From positions 1-32,505 of the forward strand of contig NZ_JABGCL010000039.1 of the NCBI RefSeq assembly GCF_019800005.1: a stretch of DNA of 32,505 bases. The letters run 5' to 3'. The notes beneath the pieces are model-generated. The model was not told the DNA's origin and did no database searches. It saw nothing but the letters and a program-made list of their open reading frames with translations. The position numbers and the translations under genes were made by a program. This document shows positions 6,733-15,501 of this stretch, piece after piece. Position 1 is the first letter of the stretch. Every line of letters begins with the position of its first letter. Source of the stretch: Geminicoccus harenae (lineage in GTDB: Bacteria; Pseudomonadota; Alphaproteobacteria; Geminicoccales; Geminicoccaceae).

Positions 6733-7722
6733 TCAGCCCGCCGGGACCGGTGCCGCGTCCGGCAGCACACCTTCGGCCTTCAGCTCCTGCCAGAATGAGG
6801 CCGGGATGCGCTGCCGCATCAGCTCGGCGTTCTGCCGGACCCGCTCGGCGTTCTTGGTGCCGGGGATCACCGTGGCCACCACCGGATGGGCGGCGCAGAA
6901 CTGCAGGGCGGCCGCCCGCAGGTCGACGCCATGGCGTTCGGCGATCGCGCGCAGCCGGTCGCGCGCGGCGACCTTGTCCGGCGGCGCTTCGGCATACTCG
7001 AAGGTGGTGCCTCCGGCGATCAGCCCGGAATTATAGGGGCCGCCCACCACCACATGGACGCCGCGCTCGGCACAGCGCGGGAAGAACTCGTCCAGTGCCG
7101 GCTGGTTCAAGAGGCTGTAGCGGCCGGCCAGGAGGAACACGTCCGGGTCGGCCTGCTCCAGGGCGAGGATGCAGGGCTCGACCAGGTTCACCCCTAAGCC
7201 CCAGGCGCGGATCACGCCCTCCTCGCGCAGCCGGGTAAGCGCCACCGCGGCCCCTTCCATGGCGGTGCGGAACACCTCCTTCCATTGCGGGCCGTGATGG
7301 TCCTCGGCACAGTCATGGATATAGACGATGTCGATCTGCGCCATGCCCAGGCGCTGCATGCTGTCGTCCAGCGAGCGCCGCACCCCGTCGGCCGAATAGT
7401 CGTAATCGCTGCGGAACGGCATGCAGTTGACGAACGGGCCCTGCGGGCCGGCCTTGCTCGCATCCGGGCGGAGCAGCCGGCCGACCTTGGTGGACAGCAC
7501 GAACTGGTCGCGCGGATAGCGGCGCAGCGCATGGCCGAAGCGGTGCTCGGACACGCCCGAGCCATAATGGGGAGCGGTGTCGAAATGGCGGATGCCGGCG
7601 TCCCAGGCCGCCACCAGGGTGGCGTCGGCTTCCTCATCGGAGATCTCGGCGAACATGTTGCCCAAGGGGGCACCGCCGAAGCCGAGCGGTCCCGGCGGAA
7701 CGAAATGCTTGCCGTTCGACAT
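6733..7722 (-). CDS. Aldo/keto reductase, aldose/fucose dehydrogenase type
   Basis: This 329-residue (beta/alpha)8-barrel NAD(P)H oxidoreductase has the AKR catalytic set Asp48, Tyr53 (HFDTAPHYG), Lys79 (STKVGR) and His136 (VYIHD). The C-terminal cofactor-binding segment VIPGTKNAERVRQN is also present. The overall pattern resembles D-threo-aldose 1-dehydrogenase and L-fucose dehydrogenase proteins, which oxidise sugars to lactones; the exact substrate is inferred. The ATG has a strong GGAGGAG site. The frame continues 39 codons upstream, but that part is Arg-rich and unlike the family. It is divergent from a sugar ABC operon across a 283-bp gap, which supports a role in catabolising the imported sugar. 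Confidence 0.9.
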   Translation of the reverse strand: MSNGKHFVPPGPLGFGGAPLGNMFAEISDEEADATLVAAWDAGIRHFDTAPHYGSGVSEHRFGHALRRYPRDQFVLSTKVGRLLRPDASKAGPQGPFVNCMPFRSDYDYSADGVRRSLDDSMQRLGMAQIDIVYIHDCAEDHHGPQWKEVFRTAMEGAAVALTRLREEGVIRAWGLGVNLVEPCILALEQADPDVFLLAGRYSLLNQPALDEFFPRCAERGVHVVVGGPYNSGLIAGGTTFEYAEAPPDKVAARDRLRAIAERHGVDLRAAALQFCAAHPVVATVIPGTKNAERVRQNAELMRQRIPASFWQELKAEGVLPDAAPVPAG

Positions 7723-8005
7723 GACGGATCTCCTCCCTGCGGGCGACGGGGCCCGGCGTGCAGCCCGGTGCAGCCGGCCGCATCCTGATGCAGCTAGATT
7801 GCGCAGCCTCCGACCCGGAGCAAGCCGGGGGCGCGGCAATCGGTTACGCGGGTGGGGCGCCGCCTTCTGCCGTCTCCGGTTGCATCGACGGATGATTCAC
7901 CTAGGCTCCCCCGGCGCAGGGCAGGCAGCGGCCACGACCGAACGAACGGCACCAAGCCGGCGGCAGGCGACGACATGGCTGCGCCAGATCAGGGACGACA
8001 GGCGA
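7723..8005. promoter_or_regulatory. Divergent promoter region between reductase and sugar ABC operon
   Basis: This gap separates two divergent genes and must hold both promoters. A possible sigma70-like promoter for the ABC operon is TTGCAT (7880-7885) and TAGGCT (7902-7907) with a 16-bp spacer. A direct repeat GTGCAGCC occurs twice in tandem near 7758-7775 and could be a regulator half site. Neither is proven. Confidence 0.35.
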
Positions 8006-9184
8006 ATGAAGGCGATCATCAGGCAGACGGCCATCGCGATGGGCATGGCGACGTCGCTGCTGGGCATGGCGGCACTCGGCACGGCACAGGCCCAGGAGCC
8101 GGTCACCGTCACGATCGGCTGGGCGCCGCCGGACATCACCGGCGTGTTCAAGACCGCCACCGACTTCTTCGAAAAGTCGGCGCAGGACGCCAAGGCGCAT
8201 GGCTTCGAGGTCGAGGTCATCACCCGCGCACCCACCAGCCATCTGGCGTTCGCCGACCAGGTCGCGATCATCGAGGACTTCATCCAGCGCCGGGTCGACG
8301 TGATCGCGGTCTCGCCCTCGGAAGTGCAGACGGTGCGCTCGGCGCTCGCCGCGGCCGGCGAGGCCGGGATCCCGGTGATCGTGGTGAACCTGCTGGAGCC
8401 GATCGAGGGCCTGGATATCGCCGCCTATATCGGCTTCGACAACACCCAGGGCGGGATGGTCAGCGCCTATTCGGTGGCCGACTATTTCGGTGGGCCCGGC
8501 GTGCTCGGCACCGGCGAGCAGGTCGAGGTGAAGCCCGGCGACTATCTCGACCTGGAGTTCTGGCAGAAGACCTATGCCAACCTGCCCGAGGAGGAGCGGG
8601 CCAAGGTGGTGGCCAAGGGCGTGATCATCGAGGGTGTCGCCGGCGGCTTCTATTCCACGGCACGGCTGAACGGCTTTCATGAGGTCATGAAGCAGTTCCC
8701 GAACGTGGAGATCGTGGGCAATCCCTGTGCGGCCGACTGGAACCGCGAGAAGGCCACGCGCTGCACCGAGGACTTCATGCAGAGTGCTGGGCAGGACCTG
8801 GACTTCATCTGGGCCGCGTCCAACGAGATGGGCTTAGGGGCCATGCTGGCGCTGGGCAACGCCAACCGGCTGCAGCTGGCCAACGAGCCGCATGAATCGG
8901 GCTCCGGCAAGGTCGCGGTGTTCACCAACGATGTGACGCCGGAATCGGTCGACCAGATCGCCAACAACCGGCTGATCGCCGAGACCACCCACGGCTTTGC
9001 CGACTGGGGCTGGTTCGGCACCAAGTTCGCGGTGCAGCTCGCCTGCCAGGAAGAGACCCCGGCCCAGTTCGACATCCGGCCGCGCACCGTCTACGTGGAC
9101 AATGCCCGCGAGTTCTATCCCGACCCGCAGCTGCCCGACATCGACTGGGACACGATCCGCGCGAACTGCAAGAAGGCCAGCTGA
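8006..9184 (+). CDS. Periplasmic sugar-binding protein of an ABC transporter
   Basis: This 392-residue protein has a Sec signal peptide (MKAIIRQTAIAMGMAT, cleavage likely after AQA at residue 29). A type 1 periplasmic binding-protein fold follows: VTIGWAPPDITGVFKTATDFF at the N-terminal strand, a hinge-type stretch VDVIAVSPSEVQTVRSAL with AAGEAGIPVIVVN, and the later ASNEMGLGAMLAL. It is longer than RbsB-like proteins (about 300 residues) and contains several Cys residues (NPCAADW, TRCTEDF, QLACQE). It is followed by an RbsA-type ATPase and an RbsC-type permease, so it delivers a sugar or related compound to that importer. The specific ligand cannot be read from sequence. Confidence 0.88.
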   Translation: MKAIIRQTAIAMGMATSLLGMAALGTAQAQEPVTVTIGWAPPDITGVFKTATDFFEKSAQDAKAHGFEVEVITRAPTSHLAFADQVAIIEDFIQRRVDVIAVSPSEVQTVRSALAAAGEAGIPVIVVNLLEPIEGLDIAAYIGFDNTQGGMVSAYSVADYFGGPGVLGTGEQVEVKPGDYLDLEFWQKTYANLPEEERAKVVAKGVIIEGVAGGFYSTARLNGFHEVMKQFPNVEIVGNPCAADWNREKATRCTEDFMQSAGQDLDFIWAASNEMGLGAMLALGNANRLQLANEPHESGSGKVAVFTNDVTPESVDQIANNRLIAETTHGFADWGWFGTKFAVQLACQEETPAQFDIRPRTVYVDNAREFYPDPQLPDIDWDTIRANCKKAS

Positions 9185-9241
9185 GCGGCGCACTCCGTCC
9201 GTCATCCGCCGCGCCACTCACGTCATTCCAGCACCCCCTCC

Positions 9242-9271
9242 TGTCATCCCCCGCGCAGGCGGGGGATCAAC
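9242..9271 (+). repeat. Palindromic repeat, copy 1, between binding-protein and ATPase genes
   Basis: ATCCCCCGC (9246-9254) and GCGGGGGAT (9259-9267) form a perfect 9-bp stem with a GCAG loop. The element lies in the transcribed gap after the binding-protein gene and is a near match, in the opposite orientation, to the element at 9351-9380. It could stabilise the upstream mRNA or reduce read-through, giving more binding protein than ATPase. Confidence 0.65.
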
Positions 9272-9350
9272 TGCCGGGCAATAACCTCCGCTAGCTCGTT
9301 CCGGGTTGGTCATCGCGAAGGCCGGGCTTGATGCTGCCGGCGTGAGGCGG

Positions 9351-9380
9351 TTGATCCCCCGGTCGAGCCGGGGAATGATA
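9351..9380 (-). repeat. Palindromic repeat, copy 2, inverted relative to copy 1
   Basis: Read on the minus strand, this element shares the TCAT-C/T-CCCCG start and the GGGGGATCAAC end with copy 1. Its stem CCCCGG / CCGGGG surrounds a TCGAG centre, with one mismatch in the outer part. Together with copy 1 it forms an inverted pair about 80 bp apart. The upstream part of the ATPase open frame would run through it, which argues against the early ATG starts of that gene. Confidence 0.65.
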
Positions 9381-9458
9381 GGTGGGGGCCTCTCGAACCA
9401 AGCAGTTCCTGCTCAAGGCCATGACGAAGAACAGAACCCGGCTCTCCTGGAACAGTCC

Positions 9459-10976
9459 GTGACCGCGACCGCCCTCCACCCGTCTGCCGCGCCCACGGCC
9501 GGCGCGCCGGTCCTCCTGCGCCTGGAATCGATCGAGAAGACCTTCGTGGGTGTGCGGGCACTCAAAGGCGTCTCGCTGGAGCTGTTCGCCGGCGAGGTCC
9601 AGATGCTGCTGGGCGAGAACGGGGCCGGCAAGTCGACGCTCATGAAGATCCTGGCCGGCGAGTACCAGCCTACCGCCGGCCGGATCGTGGTGCGCGGCCA
9701 CGAGGTGGCAGGCCTCACCCCGGACAGCGCCAAGGCGCTGGGGATCGGCCTGATCCACCAGGAACTCAGCCTGGTGCCGGCCCTTTCCGTCGCCGAGAAC
9801 ATCTGCCTCGGCCGCATGCCGACCAACCGGTTCGGGCAGATCGACTGGAAGCGGGCGCACGAGCTGGCCGCCGAGGCGGTAGGCCGCCTGGGCGTTGTGA
9901 TCGACCCGGGTGCCGAGGTCGGCCGGCTGCAGATCGCCGAGCAGCAGCTGGTCGAGATCGCCCGGGTGCTGGAATGGAACCCGGAGATTTTGCTCCTGGA
10001 CGAGCCGACCTCGGCCCTGTCCGATGCCGAGCGCGAACGCCTGTTCGCCGTGATCCGCCGCCTGAAGGACCGCGGCGTGGGCATGATCTACATCTCGCAC
10101 CACCTGGCCGAGATCCCGATGATCGCTGATCGGGTCACCGTGCTGCGCGACGGCAGCGTGGTCGGCACGATCCTGCCCGAGGAGGCCGACGAGGACCGCT
10201 GCATCGCCATGATGGTCGGCCGCTCGCTGGAGGACCAGTTCCCCAAGCCCGTCGTGGCCAAGGGCGCGCCGGCCCTGGAGGTGGCAGGCCTGAGTGCCGG
10301 CCGGACGCTCCAGGACCTGTCCTTCACCCTGCATAAGGGCGAGATTTTGGGCATTTTCGGCCTGATGGGTGCCGGGCAGGAGGAGGTCGCCGCCGCTTTG
10401 TTCGGCCTGCAGAAGAGCCAGGGCCAGATCCGGATCAACGGGCAGGACCGCCTGATCCGCACGCCGGCGGACGCGATCGCGCAGGGCCTGGGCCTGCTCA
10501 CCCGCGACCGGCGCCAAAGCCTGGTGCCGATGCTCACCGTGGGCCCCAACCTGTCGCTGCCCTGGCTCAGCAACCGCTCACCCTGGTCGGCCCTGCAGCA
10601 CCGGCGGGAAGGCGAAGAGGTCCAGCGCTACATCGCCGACCTGAAGATCCGCCCGGCCACCACCACCACGCCAGTCCGCTTCTACAGCGGCGGCAACCAG
10701 CAGAAGGTCATCCTGGCGCGCTGGATGTCGAGCGGGGCCGGCATCCTGGTGTTCGACGAGCCGACCCGCGGCATCGATGTCGGTGCGAAGGCCGACGTGT
10801 TCACGCTGATGGGCGATCTCGTGCAACGCGGCATGTCCGTCCTGATGATCTCGTCGGAGCTCAACGAGCTGATCGGCATGGCCGACCGCGTCCTGGTGAT
10901 GCGCAGCGGCCGGGTCTCGGCCGAGCTCGGGCGCCACGAGCTGAGCCAGGAAGCCCTCCTGCGCCACGCGAGCTGA
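9459..10976 (+). CDS. Sugar ABC transporter ATP-binding protein, RbsA/MglA type (two ABC domains)
   Basis: This 505-residue cytoplasmic ATPase has two ABC cassettes. The first has Walker A GENGAGKST (52-60), Walker B LLLDEPTSAL (Asp181, Glu182) and a degenerate signature LQIAEQQ. The second has a degenerate Walker A (GLMGAGQEE), an intact signature YSGGNQQ (409-415) and Walker B VFDEPTRGID (Asp433, Glu434). This asymmetric pattern is typical of carbohydrate-uptake CUT2 transporters. The frame opens at 9306, but early starts would translate a palindromic repeat. The GTG at 9459 gives the normal family length, though its ribosome site is weak. The permease gene follows after 10 nt. Confidence 0.93.
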   Translation: MTATALHPSAAPTAGAPVLLRLESIEKTFVGVRALKGVSLELFAGEVQMLLGENGAGKSTLMKILAGEYQPTAGRIVVRGHEVAGLTPDSAKALGIGLIHQELSLVPALSVAENICLGRMPTNRFGQIDWKRAHELAAEAVGRLGVVIDPGAEVGRLQIAEQQLVEIARVLEWNPEILLLDEPTSALSDAERERLFAVIRRLKDRGVGMIYISHHLAEIPMIADRVTVLRDGSVVGTILPEEADEDRCIAMMVGRSLEDQFPKPVVAKGAPALEVAGLSAGRTLQDLSFTLHKGEILGIFGLMGAGQEEVAAALFGLQKSQGQIRINGQDRLIRTPADAIAQGLGLLTRDRRQSLVPMLTVGPNLSLPWLSNRSPWSALQHRREGEEVQRYIADLKIRPATTTTPVRFYSGGNQQKVILARWMSSGAGILVFDEPTRGIDVGAKADVFTLMGDLVQRGMSVLMISSELNELIGMADRVLVMRSGRVSAELGRHELSQEALLRHAS

Positions 10977-10986
10977 AAGAACCGAG

Positions 10987-12033
10987 ATGGCCTCCCAGCG
11001 ATCCCTCCCCTCCGCACCCGGCGGTGCCGGCACCCGTTATCGCGATCTTCTGCTGCGCGGCGGGCCGTTCATCGCGCTCGTGATCCTGTGCCTCTTCCTG
11101 TCGATGGCCACGCCGCACTTCGCGACCCTCGACAACATGTTCAACATCACCCGCCAGTCGGCCTTCACCGCGATCCTGGCGATCGGGCAGACCTTCGTGA
11201 TCCTGACCGGCGGCATCGACCTGTCGGTGGCCGCGGTGGCGGCCCTATCCGCCTGCGTGACCACGGTGCTGCTGACCACCCCGATCACCCTGTTCGGCTA
11301 CGATTTCGGCATCCTGCCGGCACCGCTCGCCATCGCGATCGGTCTGGGCGTCGGCTGCGCCTGCGGGGCGCTCAACGGCTGGATCATCGCCCGTTTCAAG
11401 ATTCCGGACTTCATCGCCACGCTCGGCACCATGACCGTGCTGCGCGGCGTGGCCCTGATCGTCACCGACGGCCTGCCGGTCCCCTCCTTCCAGTCGATGT
11501 CGAGCGGGGCGGCCCTCCCCTCCGCCCTGATCCAGGCCGGCAGCGGGTCCGTGCTGGGCATCCCGATCAGCGCCATCATCGCGCTGATCGTGGCGCTCGC
11601 CGGCTTCTACATCCTGCGCTACCGGGCGCTCGGCCGTGCGATCTTCGCGGTCGGCGGCAACCGGGAGGCAGCCAGGGTCGCCGGCATCGACATCGGCCGC
11701 ACCAAGATCATGGCCTACATGATCTCCGGGCTCACTGCGGCGATCGCCGGCCTCATCATGGTCGGCCGGCTGAACTCGGCCAATGCGCTGATGGCGGACG
11801 GCGAGGAGCTGCGCTCGATCGCGGCCGTGGTGATCGGCGGGACCAATCTGTTCGGCGGCGAGGGCGGCGTGATCGGCTCGCTGGTGGGTGCGGTCATCAT
11901 CGGCGTGCTCAACAACGGCCTGAACCTGCTCAATGTCAGCCCGTTCTGGCAGCGGATCGTCCAGGGCCTGGTGATCGTGCTGGTGGTGATCTTCGACCAG
12001 TGGCGCCGCCGCAAGACCGCCGGCGGCAATTGA
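10987..12033 (+). CDS. Sugar ABC transporter permease, RbsC type
   Basis: This 348-residue inner-membrane protein has about 8-10 hydrophobic segments, for example GPFIALVILCLFLSMATPHF at 20-39. It carries BPD_transp_2 family motifs: AILAIGQTFVILTGGIDLSV, FIATLGTMTVLRG, GGNREAARVAGI, and the cytoplasmic coupling region LRSIAAVVIGGTNLFGGEGG. Together with the preceding ATPase and binding protein it forms a CUT2-type importer. Its stop codon overlaps the TTG start of the next gene, so the peptidase-like protein is probably translationally coupled to it. Confidence 0.94.
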   Translation: MASQRSLPSAPGGAGTRYRDLLLRGGPFIALVILCLFLSMATPHFATLDNMFNITRQSAFTAILAIGQTFVILTGGIDLSVAAVAALSACVTTVLLTTPITLFGYDFGILPAPLAIAIGLGVGCACGALNGWIIARFKIPDFIATLGTMTVLRGVALIVTDGLPVPSFQSMSSGAALPSALIQAGSGSVLGIPISAIIALIVALAGFYILRYRALGRAIFAVGGNREAARVAGIDIGRTKIMAYMISGLTAAIAGLIMVGRLNSANALMADGEELRSIAAVVIGGTNLFGGEGGVIGSLVGAVIIGVLNNGLNLLNVSPFWQRIVQGLVIVLVVIFDQWRRRKTAGGN

Positions 12034-13811
12034 CGGCGGGGCGGACGGTCCTGCTCGCGCGGGACTTCGAGCGCACGCTGGACGCGCTCGTGGCGAGGCT
12101 CAGTGCCGATCCGCCGCCGGGCCCGGTCGAGGCCTGGCTGTTCGAGGACCGGGCAGCCAGGGCTGAAGCCGAGGCCAGGCTGGCCGGCCTGGGCATCGCC
12201 GCCCGCATCCGCACCGCCTACAAGCCGCTGCTGGCCTTCTTTCGCGAGGAGGCGGACCTGTCCGGGGTGCGCAGTGCCGTCGTCCGCTACCCTCGCCACC
12301 CGGCCACCCACCCGGACCGCTTCCTCCTGGAAACCTACCCGCTCGCCATGCTGCTGCCGGACGTGGCGGTGCGGTTCGAGCCGGGCGGCACCGGGCTGAC
12401 CTACGAGGTGGAGCTGCACGAGGAGGATGGCGGCTGCCGGCGGCATCAAGTGTTCGCGCCGAATCTGGTCCAGGCCGGCAGCTTCGGCCGGCCCGTGCTC
12501 GTCACCTCCGGCTGGCTGCGCATCGCCGGCAGTACCGATGGGCCGCTCGACACCGAGTACGCGGCCCTGTTCCGGCAGGCACTGGATGCGGTGCCGGCCA
12601 CGGGCGTGGCGGCAGCGCGGCTGGAGATCCGGGCCGACATCACCGCCGAGGACGAGCCGCTCGGTTGGGGCGACGAAGTCCTGAGCCTGGCGGAAGCGCT
12701 GCACGAGGACCTGTTCTTCGCGCTGCGTGAGCGCTTCCAGGCAGGGGGCGGCGGAAACCGGCCGCTGCAGATCGTGCCGGACATCCGTTCGGGTGCCGCT
12801 GCGATCGGCCTGCGGATCACCGCCGGCCTGCCCGACGACCCGGACGAGGCGGCAGGCCCGCCGCCGGCACCGCTCGCCCTGTGCAAGCGGCCGCTGCCGC
12901 TGGCAGAGGTGCAGGCGGCACTCCAGGCAATGGGTGGGCGGGTGTTCCAGGCGCGCTCGGTCCAGGGCCGTCCGGTCCCCTGGCTCCATAAGCCGGGCAG
13001 TGTCGAGCCGGTCCTGATCAGCGCCGCCCAGCACGGCAACGAGACCAGCGGCGTGATCGGCGCGCTGCGCGCCGCTGCGGTGCTGATGCGGCGGAAACGG
13101 GCGCATTTCGCCCTAATCCCGGTCGAGAACGTGGACGGCTATGCGCTGCACCAGCGGCTGATCGCCCAGAACCCGCGCCACATGCACCATGCCGCCCGCT
13201 ACACCGCGACCGGTGCCGACCTCTCGGCCAGCCGTGACGACGAGCGGCTGGCCCGGCTCACCGCCCTGCGGCGCTCGGGCGCCCGGCTGCACCTCAACCT
13301 GCACGGCTATCCCGCGCACGAATGGACCCGGCCCTTGTCCGGCTACCTGCCGGCGGGCTTCGAGCAGTGGACGATCCCCAGGGGCTTCTTTTTGATCGTC
13401 ACCCACCATCCGGGCTGGGGCCGGATGGCATCCCGGCTGATGGCGACGCTCGCCCGGCGGCTGGGAGCGGACCCGGCGCTGGCCCTGGCCAATGCCCGGC
13501 AGCTCGCCACCTTGCGCCAGCATTCCCAGGCCCAGCCGTTCCGGGTGATCGCCGGCATCCCCTGCTTCCTGACCGAGGGCCGCCATTACGAGGCGCCGCT
13601 GACGGTGATCACCGAAGCACCCGACGAGACCGTCCATGGCGCCGAATTCCGCCGCCTGCACACTGCGCAGATGCGGGCGGTCCTCCATGCGGTGGCGATC
13701 TACCAGAAACTGTGCCGGCCTAGCCGGAAGCGGTACCGCCCCCGGCCTCCAGGGCGGTCGTGGCCCGTTGCGCGACGTCATAGGCCAGGGTCGGCGCGCG
13801 CTTGCCCTTGA
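12030..13811 (+). CDS. M14-like metallopeptidase-related protein, coupled to sugar ABC permease
   Basis: This 593-residue protein begins at a TTG whose last two bases are the first two of the permease stop TGA (TTGA). No better in-frame start lies within 20 codons. The C-terminal half resembles M14 zinc carboxypeptidase / succinylglutamate-desuccinylase-like enzymes. It has the zinc motif His335-Gly-Asn-Glu338 (AAQHGNETSG), a likely third ligand at His421 or His425 (LHLNLHGYPAHEW) and a candidate catalytic Glu516 (FLTEGRHYE). The N-terminal 290 residues (ARDFERTLDALVARL, FLLETYPLAMLLPDV) match no family I know. There is no signal peptide, so it is probably cytoplasmic. The reading frame overruns the end of the convergent cyclase gene by 92 bp, and the last 30 Arg/Pro-rich residues look non-native, suggesting a lost stop or small frameshift near 13720. 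Confidence 0.8.
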   Translation: MTAGRTVLLARDFERTLDALVARLSADPPPGPVEAWLFEDRAARAEAEARLAGLGIAARIRTAYKPLLAFFREEADLSGVRSAVVRYPRHPATHPDRFLLETYPLAMLLPDVAVRFEPGGTGLTYEVELHEEDGGCRRHQVFAPNLVQAGSFGRPVLVTSGWLRIAGSTDGPLDTEYAALFRQALDAVPATGVAAARLEIRADITAEDEPLGWGDEVLSLAEALHEDLFFALRERFQAGGGGNRPLQIVPDIRSGAAAIGLRITAGLPDDPDEAAGPPPAPLALCKRPLPLAEVQAALQAMGGRVFQARSVQGRPVPWLHKPGSVEPVLISAAQHGNETSGVIGALRAAAVLMRRKRAHFALIPVENVDGYALHQRLIAQNPRHMHHAARYTATGADLSASRDDERLARLTALRRSGARLHLNLHGYPAHEWTRPLSGYLPAGFEQWTIPRGFFLIVTHHPGWGRMASRLMATLARRLGADPALALANARQLATLRQHSQAQPFRVIAGIPCFLTEGRHYEAPLTVITEAPDETVHGAEFRRLHTAQMRAVLHAVAIYQKLCRPSRKRYRPRPPGRSWPVARRHRPGSARACP

Positions 13812-15483
13812 GCTCCAGGGTGAGCGGCCGGGCGGTCAGTTCCGCGCCTAAGGATTCGCCCAATGCCTCGAACGTGGCGTTGCTGACCAGGGTCTGGCCG
13901 CGGCCGGCCACGCCGCACAGCCTGGCCGCGAGGTTCACGGCGTCGCCCAGCACGGTGTAGTCCATGCGGGCAGCGCTGCCCATCGCACCCATGATCACCT
14001 CCCCTGAGTTGATCCCGATGCCGATCGACAGGTTCCATTCCGGCCGGTTGGCGCTCAGCTGCGCCATCTTCGCCTGCATCGCCAGGGCACACGCCACCGC
14101 CCGGTGCTCGGCCTCCTCGCCGGTGAACACCGCCAGGATCTCGTCGCCCACGAACTTGTCGATATCGCCCTGGTACTCCTGGACCAGGCCCGCCAGGTGC
14201 TGGAAGTAGAAGTTCAGCACCTCGACCACGAGGGCCGCCTCGTGCTGCTCGGCAAAGGCGGTGTAGCCGCGGATGTCGCAGAACAGCATGGTCGCGCGCC
14301 GGCGGGTGCCGCCCAGCTCGATCGCACCGTCGCGGGACAGGCGGATCGCCGCCATCGTGCCGCCCGACACGAACCGCTCCAGCTTCAGCCGCTCGGCCAG
14401 GCCCACGATCATCTCGTTCATGCGCCGGGCGAGGTCGCCGATCTCGTCCTTGAGATGAACGCCCCGGACCACGCGCACCGACAGGTTACCGCGGCCGACC
14501 TCGGTGGCCACCCGGTCGATCTCCAGGATCGGTCGGCTGATCAGGAAGGACAGTACCACCGCCCCCAGCACCGCGACTGCCAGGCCCACCATGCCCCACC
14601 AGAGCAGGCTGCTGGTCATCTTGGCGACCGCCAGATAGGCGTCCCGTTCCGGCCGCTCCACCAGCACCGTCCAGCGGAACGGCCGGGGGAAGGCATAGGC
14701 GCCGAGCATCACCTGGCCGTCCGGGCGCGCATAGGGCTCAACGCCCAGGGAGCGCGAGGTCGAGGACAGCAGGCTGAGTGCCTCCGCCACGATCGGGTAG
14801 CGGTGCAGGTCGGCACGGTCGGCATGGAGGACCTGACGGCCCTGGTCGTCGACCAGGGTGATGGTGCCGGTTCGGGCGAACGGGTTGCCGGCGATGATCT
14901 CGCTCAGGCGCCGAAGGTCGACCCGGGCCGACAGGATCGCCCCCTGGCCGGCCAAGGGGTTGTTCAGCGGCAGCACGATGGTGGCCAGCCAGTCGTCGGT
15001 CTCGGCGACATGGGTCACCTCCGGCGCCACGATGTCGCCGGCCTCGGCAGCGGCCTGAATGGCGGCCGGGGCCACGCGCAGCACGGCCAAAGGCTCCAGC
15101 CCGGCATTGGTCAGGCGCTGGGTGATGTCGTCCTTGGTCACCAGGAGCGGCAGGTCGGCCTCGGCCAGGGTGATCTGCAAGGCGGCGATGTCGGGGATCG
15201 CGGACAGGCCAAGGGTCAAAAGCGAGATCTTCTCCTCGACCCCCAGCCGCTCGTCGTCCAGCGCGTTGCGGATCAGCAGCAAGGGCCCGAGCCAGCTCCG
15301 CTCGAACATGTCGTTGATCTCGCGGGTGAGCTCGGTCGCCACGCCCAGGAGCTGCTCGTTGGCCGAGCTCTTCAGCTCGTCCTGGCCGATCCGGATCATG
15401 GTCTGCGCCGCCACCAGGATCGGCAGGACCGCGATCGCCACCGCGAACAGGAGGAGCTTCCAGCGCAGGGTCAGCCGCGGCAT
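13720..15483 (-). CDS. Membrane class III adenylate/guanylate cyclase with periplasmic sensor and HAMP
   Basis: This 587-residue protein has TM1 at about residues 10-27, a periplasmic sensor of about 265 residues that resembles a double Cache domain, TM2 at about 293-316, a HAMP linker (SRPILEIDRVATEVGRGNLSV) and a class III cyclase domain from about residue 395. The catalytic residues look complete: metal Asp403 (FCDIRGYTAF) and Asp447 (KFVGDE), purine-contacting Lys443 and Asp508 (DYTVLGD), Asn517 and Arg521 (AVNLAAR). The Lys/Asp pair predicts ATP, so cAMP is the likely product. It is the last gene of a three-gene minus-strand unit, 18 nt after the PKD-array gene. Its output would respond to a signal outside the inner membrane. 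Confidence 0.93.
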   Translation of the reverse strand: MPRLTLRWKLLLFAVAIAVLPILVAAQTMIRIGQDELKSSANEQLLGVATELTREINDMFERSWLGPLLLIRNALDDERLGVEEKISLLTLGLSAIPDIAALQITLAEADLPLLVTKDDITQRLTNAGLEPLAVLRVAPAAIQAAAEAGDIVAPEVTHVAETDDWLATIVLPLNNPLAGQGAILSARVDLRRLSEIIAGNPFARTGTITLVDDQGRQVLHADRADLHRYPIVAEALSLLSSTSRSLGVEPYARPDGQVMLGAYAFPRPFRWTVLVERPERDAYLAVAKMTSSLLWWGMVGLAVAVLGAVVLSFLISRPILEIDRVATEVGRGNLSVRVVRGVHLKDEIGDLARRMNEMIVGLAERLKLERFVSGGTMAAIRLSRDGAIELGGTRRRATMLFCDIRGYTAFAEQHEAALVVEVLNFYFQHLAGLVQEYQGDIDKFVGDEILAVFTGEEAEHRAVACALAMQAKMAQLSANRPEWNLSIGIGINSGEVIMGAMGSAARMDYTVLGDAVNLAARLCGVAGRGQTLVSNATFEALGESLGAELTARPLTLELKGKRAPTLAYDVAQRATTALEAGGGTASG

Positions 15484-15501
15484 CGGCGGTTCTCCGGCCG
15501 G

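Noticed and set aside
7723..7839. Longer N-terminus for the aldo/keto reductase
   Set aside because: The extra 39 residues are Arg-rich and unlike the family, and a strong ribosome site precedes the inner ATG.
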